A DNA stretch of 64,000 nucleotides from Dipteronia dyeriana (lineage: Eukaryota > Streptophyta > Magnoliopsida > Sapindales > Sapindaceae): contig CM065296.1 of NCBI GenBank assembly GCA_032871835.1, forward strand, positions 53,721,288-53,785,287, read 5' to 3'. The notes below the pieces were generated by a model. It was not told the origin of the DNA. It did no database searches and was given only the letters and a program-made list of their open reading frames with translations. Position numbers and translations under genes: made by a program. This document shows, one piece after another, positions 24,171-35,900 of this stretch. Every line of letters begins with the position of its first letter. The stretch's first letter is position 1.

Positions 24171-24190
24171 TTTGGAGCCATTTGTGGGGA
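24171..24190 (+). promoter_or_regulatory. G4 primer binding site
   Basis: TTTGGAGCCATTTGTGGGGA resembles the common plant gypsy primer site TTGGCGCCGTCTGTGGGGA with a few substitutions, four bases after the LTR end. Confidence 0.6.
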
Positions 24191-24471
24191 GAATTTCCAC
24201 ACCCATAAAAAAAAGCTTGTAAGCTCTGTTTTTGCAATGTACCAGTATGAGGCTCTGATCCTCCCAAGGGCAACATGACCTATCGGGGCACTAGTCAGTC
24301 ACTTCAACTCGAAAGCTTCAGAAGTGAGGTAAGGGATTGAATCACCACAATCCAACACTAGTCCTTCCATCAAATGTGGGGGCCATACCCTAGGCCTCAA
24401 TGGATCCGATAGCGGGTCAGGCCATCCTGAAACAACAGGCTACGAGGTTCATGGAGAGTGTCCACCTTTGA

Positions 24472-26165
24472 ATGATCGCGAAAGGAATCACACCCCAATT
24501 CATGGTACCCGGTACTAGGGGAGATACCTCCAGACCAGGTACTCGGATACCGGCCTTCGATAGACTTTACCCACCACTTCTGGTTCCAGATCATCCTACG
24601 AACTTTCAACCTCAGCAGGTGAGGTCTGCGTTCGAAATCCTACCTAAAGAGCACCTTCCCCCCAGCCAGACCGATAGTAGAGGAAAGAAATCCACTGACT
24701 GCCGTCGGTGCAGCATCGGTCTAAGAATGAGTGCTCAAGGAAACATACCTCACGGGGAAGACCGAGACGAGGTATCCGTAACGTCGAAGGGATCAGACAA
24801 TGATGAGTCAGAGGTTGAGTCCAAGAGTGGTAGATCTAAGCACCTTCACGACTAGATGGTCAAGATGGGTAAAGAGATTCAAGAATTTAAGAAAGATAAG
24901 CACCGGGAGAACCGGAAGGATCCTCTTGGTGAGATGAATGCACCTTTCTCAAGGAGAATCATGGAGGCAAAGTTGCCTCATAAATTCAAAATGCCAACAA
25001 AAAAAATCTACAGGACGGAGGATCTATTGAGCCACCTCGAAAGTTTCATACACCAGATGGAGGTCCAGAAAGTCACCCGGTCTGTGATATGGAGAATGTT
25101 CCCAATAACCCTAATCGATTATGCCAAGACATGGTTTAGAAAGTTACCTCCAGGTAATGTTAAATCTTTTACATGTTTAACAACTGATTTTTATGCTCAG
25201 TTCTAGGGAATTAAACCTCGCACCAAGGATCCCATCCTACTCCAATACGTGGTCCAAGAGCGGGGAGAGACATTGAGATCCTATGTAGAAATATTCCATA
25301 AAGAAGTGGTCTAGATGGGGTTTTTACGAAGATGGACTCCCTAGCCAACTTCAGAAAAAACCTGTGTGGCCGGTCAATTGTTCTGAACCTTTACAAAGCA
25401 CCCACCTGAGACGTACCAGGAGGCCTATGATAGGGCACTAGAATTTGTGGAAATAAATGAGTAGTTAAGAATCAAGATGGAGCATTATGACTTGAGATCC
25501 ACCAAGCACCCGAAGAATGAGGCACCTAAGGCTGCACCGATTCAGAAGGTTCAAAATTGACCCCTTAACTGATCTACGTACTAGCCACCTTCTTTTCCTC
25601 CTAAGCGGAAGCAGTATCCGGCTAAAAGGACCCCTCCTAGAGCAACGCTGCCACCAAGGGCAGTAGCGCAGATAGCGAGGGAGAAGGAAGGATACAATCA
25701 TTACACCCCTCTCAACGCTTCCCGTGAAACCATATGCCTCGCCATTCAAGACAAAGGGTTGCTCAGGAAACATGTTTCTATGAAGATGCCAGCTGACCAA
25801 CGAAACCACTACAAGTACTGCGACTTCCATGAGGATGTGGGACACAACACGTCAGAGTGTTACAGCCTTCGCAACTAGATCGAAGGACAAGTAAGAGAAT
25901 GTTGTTTAGTTGAATTCCTACAACTGGTCTGTGACAACATCCGTATAGGGAAGAAAGTACAGGCATAAATCAATGAGACAGAAGAAATAAGGAAACAGAA
26001 AAGGAAGAATCCGATACAACAGATCCAGATAAAAAACACCATAAGTGGAGGCCCCGCACTAGCATAAACTTCCAACAACTCCAGAAAGAATAACGCTTGG
26101 AAAGTACCCCGACATTTACACGAGGGAAGGGGTAGGGTATTTATAGAAAAGATAAAGGAATTTGA
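24472..26165 (+). pseudogene. Gypsy G4 gag
   Basis: Retrotransposon capsid. A leader of about 127 codons (24472-24855) ends at a stop. Then come APFSRRIMEAKLPHKFKMPT, HLESFIHQMEVQ, YAKTWFRKLPPG and LTTDFYAQF, the Retrotrans_gag-type core (24940-25206). GIKPRTKDPILLQYVVQERGE continues in frame after a TAG at 25204. A zinc-finger-like CDFHEDVGHNTSECYSLRN is visible at about 25815-25880. Several stops and frame changes follow, and homology to protease-proximal sequence fades near 26165, where the element is cut. Gypsy gag family is clear; it is not coding-competent. Confidence 0.75.
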
Positions 26166-26189
26166 AAAACTGAACGTTGCCTCAGCAGA

Positions 26190-26415
26190 CCGTTGGCTCC
26201 AATGGTTCAACCCTTTTTTTTAAAAACAAAAATAAAACAATTCAGGAACGGGAACCGTCGGTTCCAGTCCGGCTCGAACCGATCGGTTCCTATAAAATGG
26301 GAACCGGAACCTCCTTGTACCGGTTTCTATTCTGTTCTGGTTCCGATTTTTCCGATTTCAGTTTCGATTTTTCTAGTTCTGTTCGCCAGTTCGAACCGAA
26401 TCCACGTCATGTCTA
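26190..26415. mobile_element. hAT MITE fragment, GGTTCC-rich
   Basis: Rich in CGGTTCC/GGAACCG motifs like the MITE at 55462-55868. The right end ...CACGTCATGTCTA complements to TAGACATGACGTGG, close to that element's TAGACATGACCACGG terminus. A matching left terminus and an 8-bp duplication were not found, so it is probably truncated. Confidence 0.55.
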
Positions 26416-26923
26416 AACTGGGATCTAAATCTCCCAAAAAAAGAAATTTATTTATTTATTTTTCTTTAATTGATGATGACTGGGAAATGAGAAGAAAGAA
26501 GATTAATTGGTGAATTATATTGATGTTTCCAGATCTCCCCAAAAAAAATATTTGATTTTTTAAAAGTTTTTTTTGTATAATGATGTTGTTACTTGTTAAT
26601 AATGTTTGAAGAAGAAAAATTTTTGAATTCAATTTTTTTCTTAAATTTTTTCTCTTGGGAAAGAACAAGACAAGAGATCTGGTTTCCAAATCTCCCAGAA
26701 AAAAGTTTTTTATTTTTGTAAAAAATAAAATCAATAATTTTTTAAATTTTTTTTATTATTTATTTAAGTTATCAGGGATAGTTTCATCTTTGGAAGGGTC
26801 TTATACGGTCAACAATTATCAATCGTTGTTAACTAAATGTAAGGGAGGTGAGTGTCAATTATCGATAAAATTGTTTCCGTATATAAAATAGCAAACCTCA
26901 AAGGAGTTTGGTTTTATTACTTC
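26416..26923 (+). mobile_element. Fragment of Mutator-like element family X (X1)
   Basis: The right end GGAGTTTGGTTTTATTACTTC complements to GAAGTAATAAAACCAAACTC, matching the terminal repeat of X2 (GAAGTAATTACACCAAACTC, at 46519). Subterminal sequence ('gtgtcaatta', 'ttgtttccgta') also parallels X2 near 48890-48945. The left terminus is not found, so it is truncated or fused with the MITE fragment beside it. The interior is poly-T rich with two related 'aatctccca' blocks. Confidence 0.55.
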
Positions 26924-27001
26924 TATATTTTACAATTTTAAGTTTTTATAATTTTGCACTCCAACTACAAATTTTAAGTTCTTCCCCGGTTTCAATATCA
27001 A

Positions 27002-28803
27002 GCAAATTAAAAAGATGAAGAGAAATCGATCAAAAAGTACCATAGCTAAAAAAAAAAAATTAAAAAAAAAAGATTCTTGTAGCAGCATGTAATAGAGCAG
27101 CTTCAAATTAATATGATATGAGGCCAATAAATGTATATAGACTTATAGTTAATGGTGTCCACGGTCGGTTTCGGTTCGGTTTAGGTTTCGAACCGTCGGT
27201 TTCGATTCCGTGGAAAGGCCGAACCGTAACCGTAACCGGAATAGGACAGTTTTGGGCGGTTTCGAAACCGGCAGTTTTCTCTTTCGGTTTCGGTTTCGGT
27301 TTCTGTTCAGTTTGTGAAACCGAACGGTTCGGTTCGGTTTCGGTTCGTTCGGTTTTTTTTTTTTTTCTGAAATGCTGCCACGTGTCAGCATTTCATTGGT
27401 TTTTTAAAAAAAAAATTGAAACCGGCGGTTTTTGGTTGGTTTTTAAGATCCCATAAGCGTAACCGAACCGTCGGGATCCGGTTTCCAACCGGTTTTGTAA
27501 CCGACGATTTCGGTTACGGTTACGGTTTCGGTTTCGGTTTCGGTTTCGATTTCGGTTTTGGTTTCGGTTTCGGTTTCTAGAGGCCGGTTTCGGTTCGGTT
27601 TCGGTTCGGTTTCGAACGGTTTAACCGAACCGTGGACACCTCTACTTATAGTCAAGACATGTGGCAAGACTCAAAATTAAGGGATATAATCATATCCCCT
27701 CCTGTAGCTTGTCATATTAGACACTTTGTCACATTTAGTTTTAATAATGGTCATTCTCCCTTTGTAAACCAAAATATTAGATAGTTTACCCTCTCTAGTT
27801 TTTGTAATGGTCATTCGACCCCTTGAAAACCAAAATATTAGACATTTTATCCCCTAACCATTAGGAAATCCATTAGTTTACAACTTTGACCGTTAAAAAA
27901 TCAATTAAATGATATTATTACCCTTGAACAAATGAGTTATGTCCTCTAATGATACCATTAATTATTTTCAATGAAAAAAATTAGAATTAAAAAAATAAAA
28001 ACTAATAAAAGTATTTAAAAAAATAAACTGAAAATAAAAAAAAATAAAAAAAGAATGTAAACGATAATTAATATAACAAATTAAATGTAAAAATAAAAAA
28101 ATATTTAAAAAATTTTAATATAAAGAAAGAAATTTAAAAATTAAAAAAATATTTAAAAACATTAATATAGAGAATAGTAAAATAATAAAATAATATAATT
28201 GTAAAAAAACTAAAAAAAATAAAATTTAATTTGAAATATTGATTTTTTTTAAATACAGGTTTTTTGGTTGCTACTTTTTTTAATTTTTTATATTCACTTC
28301 TGTTTTTTTTAAAATACTTTTATTAGTTTTTATTTTTTTAATTCTGATTTTTTTTTCTTAAAAAGAATTAGTGATATCATTCGGGGCATAACTCATGTGT
28401 TCAAGGGTAATTAGGTCATTTAATTAATTTTTTGATGTTCAAAATAGTAGACTAACGGATTTCCTAATGGTTAGAGGGTAAAATGTCTAATATTTTGATT
28501 TTCAGACGAGAGAATAGCAATTACTGAAACTAAAGAGGGTAGAGTGTCTAATATTTTAGTTAACGGAGAGAGAATGACCATTACTGAAACTAAAGGGGGA
28601 CAAAATGTCTAATATAGTAAGCTACATAAGGAAAAAATGATTATATCCCTTGATTTTGAGTCTTGCCACCTGTCTTCACTATATACATTTACTTGCCACA
28701 TATCATATTAATTTGAAGCTGCTACAAAGCTCAATTTTTTTTAATAAAAAAATATTTGGCTATGGTACTTTTTGATCTACTTCTCTTCATCTTTTTAATT
28801 TGC
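27002..28803. repeat. Large imperfect inverted repeat (fold-back element)
   Basis: The left arm from 27002 ('gcaaattaaaaagatgaagaga...') to about 28020 is the reverse complement of the right arm from 28803 back to about 28297, once the MITE at 27150-27644 is removed. Landmarks pair well: 'aaaaagtaccatag', 'agcagcttcaaattaatatg', 'ggcaagactcaaaat', 'tattagacattttgtccc', 'ccattaggaaatcc'. Arms are about 500 bp with an AT-rich loop near 28025-28295. No coding sequence. It may be a fold-back or MULE-like non-autonomous element; no target duplication was established. Confidence 0.75.
27150..27644. mobile_element. hAT MITE with 8-bp target duplication CTTATAGT
   Basis: Ends TAATGGTGTCCACGG and (complement) TAGAGGTGTCCACGG, with CTTATAGT at 27142-27149 and 27645-27652. 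The 8-bp duplication and the ends match the hAT at 9038-23375, which supports mobilisation by that family. The interior is dominated by GGTTTCGG/CCGAAACC strings, which mimic degenerate telomere repeats. It is inserted in the left arm of the inverted repeat; the right arm (near 28675) is the empty site. Confidence 0.85.
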
Positions 28804-28806
28804 ATG

Positions 28807-29385
28807 AACACAAGAGTAACAACACTTAAAGGGTGTTTCAAAAAAAAACATCACTTAAAGGGTAAAGTGTCTAATATTTTAATTTATAGGGAGAGAATGA
28901 CTATTACTGAAATTCGAGAAGGTAAAATGTTTAATATGGAAAACTACAGGAGGGGAAAATGATTATATCCCCAAAATCAACAAAAAACTTCATTAATAAT
29001 GGCTATCTTTTATGTTAGTTTACTGCTTGCAACTCATCTAACTACACAGCATGTGCCACTAGCACTAAATGCTCGAATATGTAGATGACATGCAATGCAA
29101 CCTCTCTCACATCCACAAATGATCTATTTTCCTCTAAATGTTGCTTCATGGGAGTGACAAATTTGTGTGAAGCAGTTTATGTTATTAAAAAGAAAATTTT
29201 GGTTCTCATATTGATGAAGTTACTATGGTGTACACCTTGCTTGAGAATTGATCCGGGTTATGCGTGTATTTTTTTTTCTTGTCAAACCACGACAGAAAAT
29301 ACATCTCACAATTACCGCACAAATGTTGTACCTAAATGCTTACAAATATATTGTTATACAAGTACAAATAGTATTGACAAGACTT
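28807..29385. other. Partial repeat of inverted-repeat arm, then no recognised gene
   Basis: At 28850-28965 the words 'aaagggtaaagtgtctaatatttt', 'gagagaatgactattactgaaa' and 'gaaaatgattatatcccc' repeat, in direct orientation, part of the right arm at about 28470-28650. From 28980 to 29385 I see nothing recognisable; the open frame 29085-29504 lacks known motifs and runs into element Z1. Confidence 0.5.
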
Positions 29386-29746
29386 TAATGGTCTGTATTG
29401 TAAGCGTTTTTCAGTTATTATTTTTTAAAAATAAATATGAAAATGAAAACAGTTTTTTTGTTTCAATTTCGAATTCTGAAAACGTGTCTGGTAACATACA
29501 TTGAAAGCTGTATTTTGAAAATGAAAACGGAAAAAAACGTGTCTGGTAGGTTAACTGAAAACTATCAAAACTTGAAGTATCAATTTTGACATTTTGTTTA
29601 ATATTATTACAACTATAAACAAACTGATTAAATAATTAACCGATAAAATTTTTGTATTGTAATTTTTAAATTAAACAAAAGTAACATATTAAAAATCAAT
29701 TAAAAAAACTTATCAAAAAATAAATTAATCGAAACTAAACTCTTAA

Positions 29747-29752
<6 letters not shown>

Positions 29753-29784
<32 letters not shown>

Positions 29785-30105
29785 AATAATATAGCTGTAT
29801 ATATATATACATATTATAATAATATATATAAAATATTATTACATATATTATAATTTATACTATAATAATATATTATTATAGTTTTATACTATATTATATT
29901 ATATTTCTATAATACAAAATATATTACATTATATATCCTATATAAATAAATAATATTTGATATATCATATATATAATATTATATAATATATTATAGTATA
30001 TAATAACATTATAAATATATATATATATATTATATATATAATATATAATATTTTATTATTATATATAATAATATATAATGTATTTTTATATTTTATAATA
30101 TATAT
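29753..30105. repeat. AT-dinucleotide-rich tract inside Z1
   Basis: Almost pure A/T with many TATA palindromes. It gave the insertion target of G2 (TATAT at 30101-30105). Confidence 0.8.
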
Positions 30106-30957
30106 TGTCGTATGTAAATTTTATCAGACGTACACGTCATTGACAAATAGGATAAGGTTGCCAGGTGGACATCCAAATAGGCATTCAAAAAATATCCTAC
30201 AAGACATCACCAAAAAAGAGAAGCCCGAGTAAACAAGTATTGAACAAAACCTACTCTGGGTCAGTTAAAGATGCTCGGGGCTAGATGATGATATTTTCTA
30301 CTTGGGATCAGATGACGTCATTCGTGACCAGCTAATATCGTGTTCTACTCGGGACAAACATGAAGAAAATCGAATAAAAAGCTCAGTGCGTAGCTCACAC
30401 GAGTCGAGTCAATACGCGAAGATATCTATATCAAAGAAGGAATTTCAAAAAGAATAAAATATCAAACAGAAAGGGTTCTAAATCAGACACAATTTTATTT
30501 CTTCAAAAAGACTACGCTTTTATAAGGAAATAAGTCCTAACTGGACTACATCACTAGAGTCCCATTTGATCTCAATACAAGTCTCCGAAATAGGAAAGAA
30601 GACATACTACTTCAAACAAGTAACCAATCATAGTTAAATACAAAGATCTTTTATTACTTGTACAAAGAGGATTAGGGTTCTATTGACATATAAATATACC
30701 CATAATCTCGTCACAAAATATAGATAGAATATAAAAAATACAGAGAGAAAAAGAGAAATCGAGAGTTGTAAATCTTTTCAATAGTGGATTTTGGCTTGGT
30801 TGATTATTCAGCCACCCGTGGATGTTTCTCCGGTCATCAGAGTTTTACCACGTAAAACTTACGTCCGATTTCTTTCTCCTTCTCTCTCTCTTTGAAATCA
30901 CAGCTAAAATTCAATTCTTGTTGACTTTTTCCATACATCCAGAAATCGACGTCAACA
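30106..30957 (+). repeat. G2 5' LTR
   Basis: Begins TGTCGTATGTAAATTT, ends ATCGACGTCAACA. A TATA box candidate TATAAATA is at 30689-30696. Compared with the 3' LTR it lacks about 27 bp around 30255 (the 'actgacgtcatatattactcgg' segment present at 42127-42153). Confidence 0.9.
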
Positions 30958-30975
30958 ATCGGCGCTAAAGGAAGT
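30958..30975 (+). promoter_or_regulatory. G2 primer binding site region
   Basis: ATCGGCGCTAAAGGAAGT directly follows the LTR. The counterpart in G3 is ATTGGCGTTAAAAGAAGG at 60798. The TGGCGC-type start is usual for gypsy primer sites; I cannot name the tRNA with certainty. Confidence 0.6.
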
Positions 30976-31003
30976 GGTCGAACCTCCGATTTAATTAAGA
31001 GTA

Positions 31004-32730
31004 ATGGCGGGAAGCAAAAAAAGTCTTGGAGATGTCCAAAAATCTCCAGATAATGTCCATATTGACAGTAGTTCACGAGATCTCACCGCAACCAACCAAC
31101 TAACATCCCCGGTAGGGATTCAACAAGTCCCTCCGACCAGTGAAGACCTAACACGACGCTTCTGCGAGGTGCTGCAACAGTTTGTGGCAGACGCAGCAAA
31201 GGAAAGAGTTGATCTACTGATTGTAGAAGAAGCGCAACCTCCTAACCTCCTAACCTCCTAACCTCCTAACCTCCTAACCTCCTAACCTCCCACCTGCAAG
31301 GCTTTTTCTGTTGTAGTGGGGCCAGAACTAAATACACCGGAAGCCGGAAGGAACTCTGCTCCAATTAATTAGATCGGACGTGAAACACCCGAAGATGAAC
31401 GACCATGCCAGAGCAGAACCATGATCAGACATCCTGTGTAAGACACCGTAAACATGACCGGCACAGGGATCAATTGTCATCAGAAGGTAGCAATCCACAC
31501 CATCGCAAGCGTCCTCACGGAACCATACGCCTACAAGAATAAACCCATGAAACTCGACATTAAAGCGAAGAACCAGAATGAGGAATGAAAATCACCCAGC
31601 GGTTTAACCATCATGGAAGTCCGGTGGGAGACAGAGAAATCGTAATTCAGAGCCTAACTCGAGAAGTCGAAAACAATAGGCGTCAAATGGACGTACTGGT
31701 CAGACGTTATGGGTACAACGATTTATCTGTCGAAGATTCTGACAGTTCATTCACTAGGGAAATCTTGGGGACTTCATTCCCAGAAAGGTTCAAGATGACG
31801 CACGTGGAGCAGTTTAAGAAGGATACAGACCCTAAAGAACACATCAGACACTATAAAAGTGCTATGGCCCAGTATGCCCACAGTGATCCCTTAATATGCC
31901 TCAACTTTCCACAAACTCTAGGAGACACGGGCTCAAGATGGTTCGGGAGATTGCCCCTAGCAAGCATCGGAAGCTTCAGTGAACTAAGCAGGAGTTTCTC
32001 AAGGTAACTTCTGAGCAACGTTCACAGTAAAAAATCAGTGGGTTACCTTTCTCAAATAAAATAAGGAAAAGATGAGTCGTTTAAGAAATACCTGGAGAGG
32101 TTCGACCAAGCGGTATAATAAATCGACAGTGCAAACGAAGAAGCGATAATTGCTGCATTCATCAACAATCTACAGAATGGACGGCTATCTTTTTATTTAA
32201 GAAGAGCCTGTCTAACCAGATATTCAGATATGATGGACATGGCGGGAGGATATGCACTAGCCGAAGAAGAAGAATTAGTCACGGGAGGATGCTATATGCA
32301 TGGAGGAAAACCCAAAAAGGGCGTTGAGTCCAAGGTGCAGAACCAAAAGGAAAAACAAAAAGGAAACAGCAAAGAAAAAAACAAAGACGTGGGAAACAGG
32401 CGTAATATCGAGCAGACCACGGAGAAATTCTGAGGTAGATACGCCAACTACACCCCACTTCAAAAAAAGCAAGAGGAAATCCTGGCCATACTGGGAGAGA
32501 AAAATCTGGTAAAAGAGCCACGCCGACAGTCTCAGTTTGCTCGGCGAGATACAACCAAATACTGTAGATTCCACAAGAAAACCGGTCATGAGACTTCCAA
32601 ATGTTACCAGCTCAGAGATTACATAGAAACCCTCATTCGGGAGGGACATCTTCTGGATGTAATCTTGAAAAGGGATGAGAAGTTAGAAACAAAGAAAGAG
32701 ATCAGGGCCGATCACAGCTCTGATTGAAAT
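31004..32730 (+). pseudogene. G2 gag
   Basis: Starts at 31004 (MAGSKKSLGDVQKSPDN); the equivalent ATG in G3 is 60848. An N-terminal frame of 85 codons runs into an 8-bp repeat expansion and stops at 31259. The capsid core follows at 31585-32007: QRFNHHGSPVGDREIVIQSL, FPERFKMTHVEQFKKDTDP and a DTGSRWFGRLP block, the Retrotrans_gag type. A CCHC-like CRFHKKTGHETSKCYQLRDYI lies at about 32562-32625, just before protease. Stops and frame changes near 32007, 32090-32230 and 32433 make it non-functional. Confidence 0.8.
31231..31290. repeat. CCTCCTAA microsatellite in G2 gag
   Basis: Six to seven tandem copies of CCTCCTAA. The matching place in G3 (about 61085-61100) has a single 'cttaacctccca'. 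The expansion is specific to this copy and introduces the stop at 31259. Confidence 0.85.
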
Positions 32731-32943
32731 CAAAGGGCCAGCCCAGAGGCCAATGAAGTAATACAAACAATCTTTAGAGGACCATCTACTGGGAGAAGTA
32801 ACCGAGAGTGAACGCAGGAAATCAGAGAAATAGTGGAGGTAAGACATAACTTTGACGTGAACTCGGTCGAGCCAGACCCGAAAAGGGTAAAGGAAGGATG
32901 GGACCCAATAATATTCACAGAAGCAGACTGACATGGGGTCGAT

Positions 32944-35900
32944 GTTCGGGCAAATGATGCCCTGGTCATAAGTGCCAGGATTGGTCACCAGAAAGTCAGG
33001 AGAATCCTGATAGATAATGGAAGTTTGGTAGACATTCTCAATGTAATCGTCTACGATCAACTCAGGTTGGACCGAAAGGATCTACAGCCTTTCCATACTC
33101 CACTCAGAGGATTCGGAGGAATTGAGGTCAGGTCACTCGGGACGGTAAAGCTACCTGTAAAGATTGGAGTGGCACCTTGTCAGAGAACTGTATTGCTCGA
33201 CTTCGTTGTGGTACTCTTAGACAATTGGCTGTATAATGCGTGGTTGGGTCAACCATTCTTAAATAAAACTAAGGTCGTAACAGCCACTTATGCATTGATG
33301 ATTAAGTTCTCGACCGAACAGGGGGTCGGTGTAGTCAAGGGAACCCAAGAGATGGCCGGAAGAGCTAACCTGTCAGTATACAAAGAAAAAAATGATGGTG
33401 AACAAGTATGCACTATAACGCAGCCGAGTCAGAACAAAGAGTCACTGTCATTCGAATTTGATCCAAGGGAAGAGTCGAATGAGTCCAAAAATGAACCGGT
33501 CGAAGAAATTATCTTGAAAGAAGATGAACCAGATAAGAAGATCAAGATCAAGGCCAATCTGGAAGAAAGAGTCAAACAAAGCCTCACTGATCAGCTTAAA
33601 GAATACAAGGATATGTTCGCCTGGAGTCATGAAGACATGGTCGGGATAGACGCCTGAATAATATATCATCATCTCACGGTAGACCCGAGTGCAAAACCAG
33701 TGATACAAAAGAGAAAATCGTTCAATCTCAAGAGAAGTCAGGCAATCAAACAGGAAGTGAAAAAGCTACTCGTTGTAGGGTCGATTAGAGAGATCAATTA
33801 TCCTCAATGGGTAGCTAATGTAGTCCTCGTCCAAAAGAAAAATGGACAATGGAGAATATGCGTAGATTTGACAGATTTGAACAAAGCATGCCCAAAAGAC
33901 AGTTTTCCACTCCCAATGATAGATCAACAGATGGATGCTACATCAGGCCATGAATTGCTTAGTTTTATGGACTCCTACTCGGGATATAACCAAATCCGGA
34001 TGAATAAGGCTGACAAAGAAAAAACAACGTTCACAACCGATCAGGGCTTGTACTGTTACATTGTGATGCCATTCGGATTAAAAAATGCAGGGGCAACATA
34101 TCAAAGGCTGGTCAACAGAATCTTCGCACGACAAATAGGAAGAAACATGGAAGTATATATTGATGACATGCTGACCAAGAGCATCTCGGCAGACAAGCAT
34201 ACCACAAACTTACGAGAGACATTTGATGTTTTGAGGAGATACCAAATGAAGCTGAATTCGAACAAGTGTTTATTAGGAGTTCCTTCAGGAAGGTTTCTGG
34301 GTTTCCAAGTTCACCAAAGGGGAATCGAAGTCAATCCTGAAAAAATCCAAGCCCTGTAGAAAATGACTTTACCAAAGACACTAAAAGAAGTACAGCACCT
34401 AACAGGATGCTTAGCTTCCTTGGGTAGATTCATCTCAAAGGCCACAGATAGATACGCACCCTTTTTCAAAGTAATCAAAAAAGGAAAAGGACTCGAATGG
34501 AACGAAGAGTGCGAATAAGCGATCTTAAAAATCAAAGAGTACTTAGGGCAGGCTCCCATCCTTTTGAAACCATAAATGGGAGAGACACTTCATTTATACT
34601 TATCAATTACAGAACTAGCAGCAAGCTCAGTCCTAGTCAGAACAGAAGATGGAGTACAGAAGCCAGTGTATTATACCAGTAAGGTGCTTTTACCCACCGA
34701 GACCAGGTATTCACAGGCAAAAAAAATGGCCCTAGCATTGGTTTCAGCGGTAAGGAAGCTAAGGCCATACTTTCAGACTCATACAATCTAGGTTCTCACC
34801 GACTGCCCATTGAAGTAAATTTTATAGAAGCCAGAGATTTCAGAAAGACCTACTAAATGGGCAATTGAGCTAAGTGAAATCGATATCCACTACGTCCCAA
34901 GGACATCCCTCAAAGGGCAAGCAGTGGCAGATTTTATAGCAGAGTTCACAGAGCTAAACCTGGAAGCAAAAAAGATGTTGGGAAAAAATTTCCCATGGAA
35001 ATTGCATGTTGATGGCTCTTCAAACACTCACGGCAGCGAGGTAGGAATCGTAGTATGCACTCCAGAAGGAGATGATGTCGAATGCACCATGAGGTTTGAC
35101 TTCAAAGCAACAAATAATCAAGCTGAGTACGAGGCGTTACTAGCTGGACTCAGAGTCTGCATAGCTCTTGGGGTTGATGAAGTCGAGATATTTAGCGATT
35201 CACAGGTAGTTGTCAACCAAGTCCTGGACGAATACCAAGCTAGAGATGAAGGCATGATAGCCAATCGTGACATTGCAAGACAACTCCTCCAGAAATTCAA
35301 AGAATATAGGATTACCCAGATCCCCAAGTAGGAGAATGAAAAGGCAAACACTTTGTCAAAACTAGCATCATCAATAACCACAATCAAGCCAAAAACTATT
35401 CAGGTTGCACATCTCCTCAAACCGAGTACAGCTGAGCCAAAAAAATTTGAAATTTTAGAAATCCGAACACCATCAAACGGTTGGATGACCCAGCTGAGAA
35501 GGTTCCTCGAAGAAGGCGTGCTCACGAAAGATCCTTTATAAGCAAAACGTATCAGGTATCGATCAGCAAGGTATACATTGGTTGGAGGAGAACTATACAG
35601 AAGGGGGTTTTCCCGAACACTTCAAAGATGTGTGTCAGAGGAAGATGCATGTTGGATATTACATGAAATCCACGGGGGAGTTTACGGAAACCATATTGGG
35701 AGTAAAAGTTTAGCACACAAGGTACTCAGGCAAGGTTATTATTGGCCTACTTTATTCTCATATGCACAGCGATGTTCAGAGAGTTGCAATACTTGCTAAA
35801 TGATTGCTAATGATATCCGACAACCCCCTGAACAACTCAGAAACCTCACATCCCCATGGCTATTTTCCATGTGGGGTTTGGATTTAATTGGCCCAATGCC

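Larger units (their letters stand above)
8819..26165 (+). mobile_element. Ty3/gypsy element G4, truncated, hosting the hAT nest
   Basis: G4 is reconstructed from two pieces either side of a hAT element: 5' LTR part 1 at 8819-9037, then LTR part 2 at 23376-24166, a primer site, and gag to about 26165. Pol and the 3' LTR are missing. Its gag differs from those of G1-G3, so it is a separate gypsy family. The inferred start TGTTAAC directly follows an (AT)n run. The LTR would be about 1.0 kb once the hAT is removed. The assignment of the left piece is inference from the insertion logic. Confidence 0.55.

Noticed and set aside
29085..29504. Open frame of 139 codons
   Set aside because: No recognisable motif, odd composition, and it runs across the terminal repeat of Z1 at 29391.
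30101..30105. TATAT as firm proof of G2 insertion boundaries
   Set aside because: The target is an AT repeat, so a 5-base match is weak alone; the boundaries rest mainly on LTR ends, primer site and polypurine tract.
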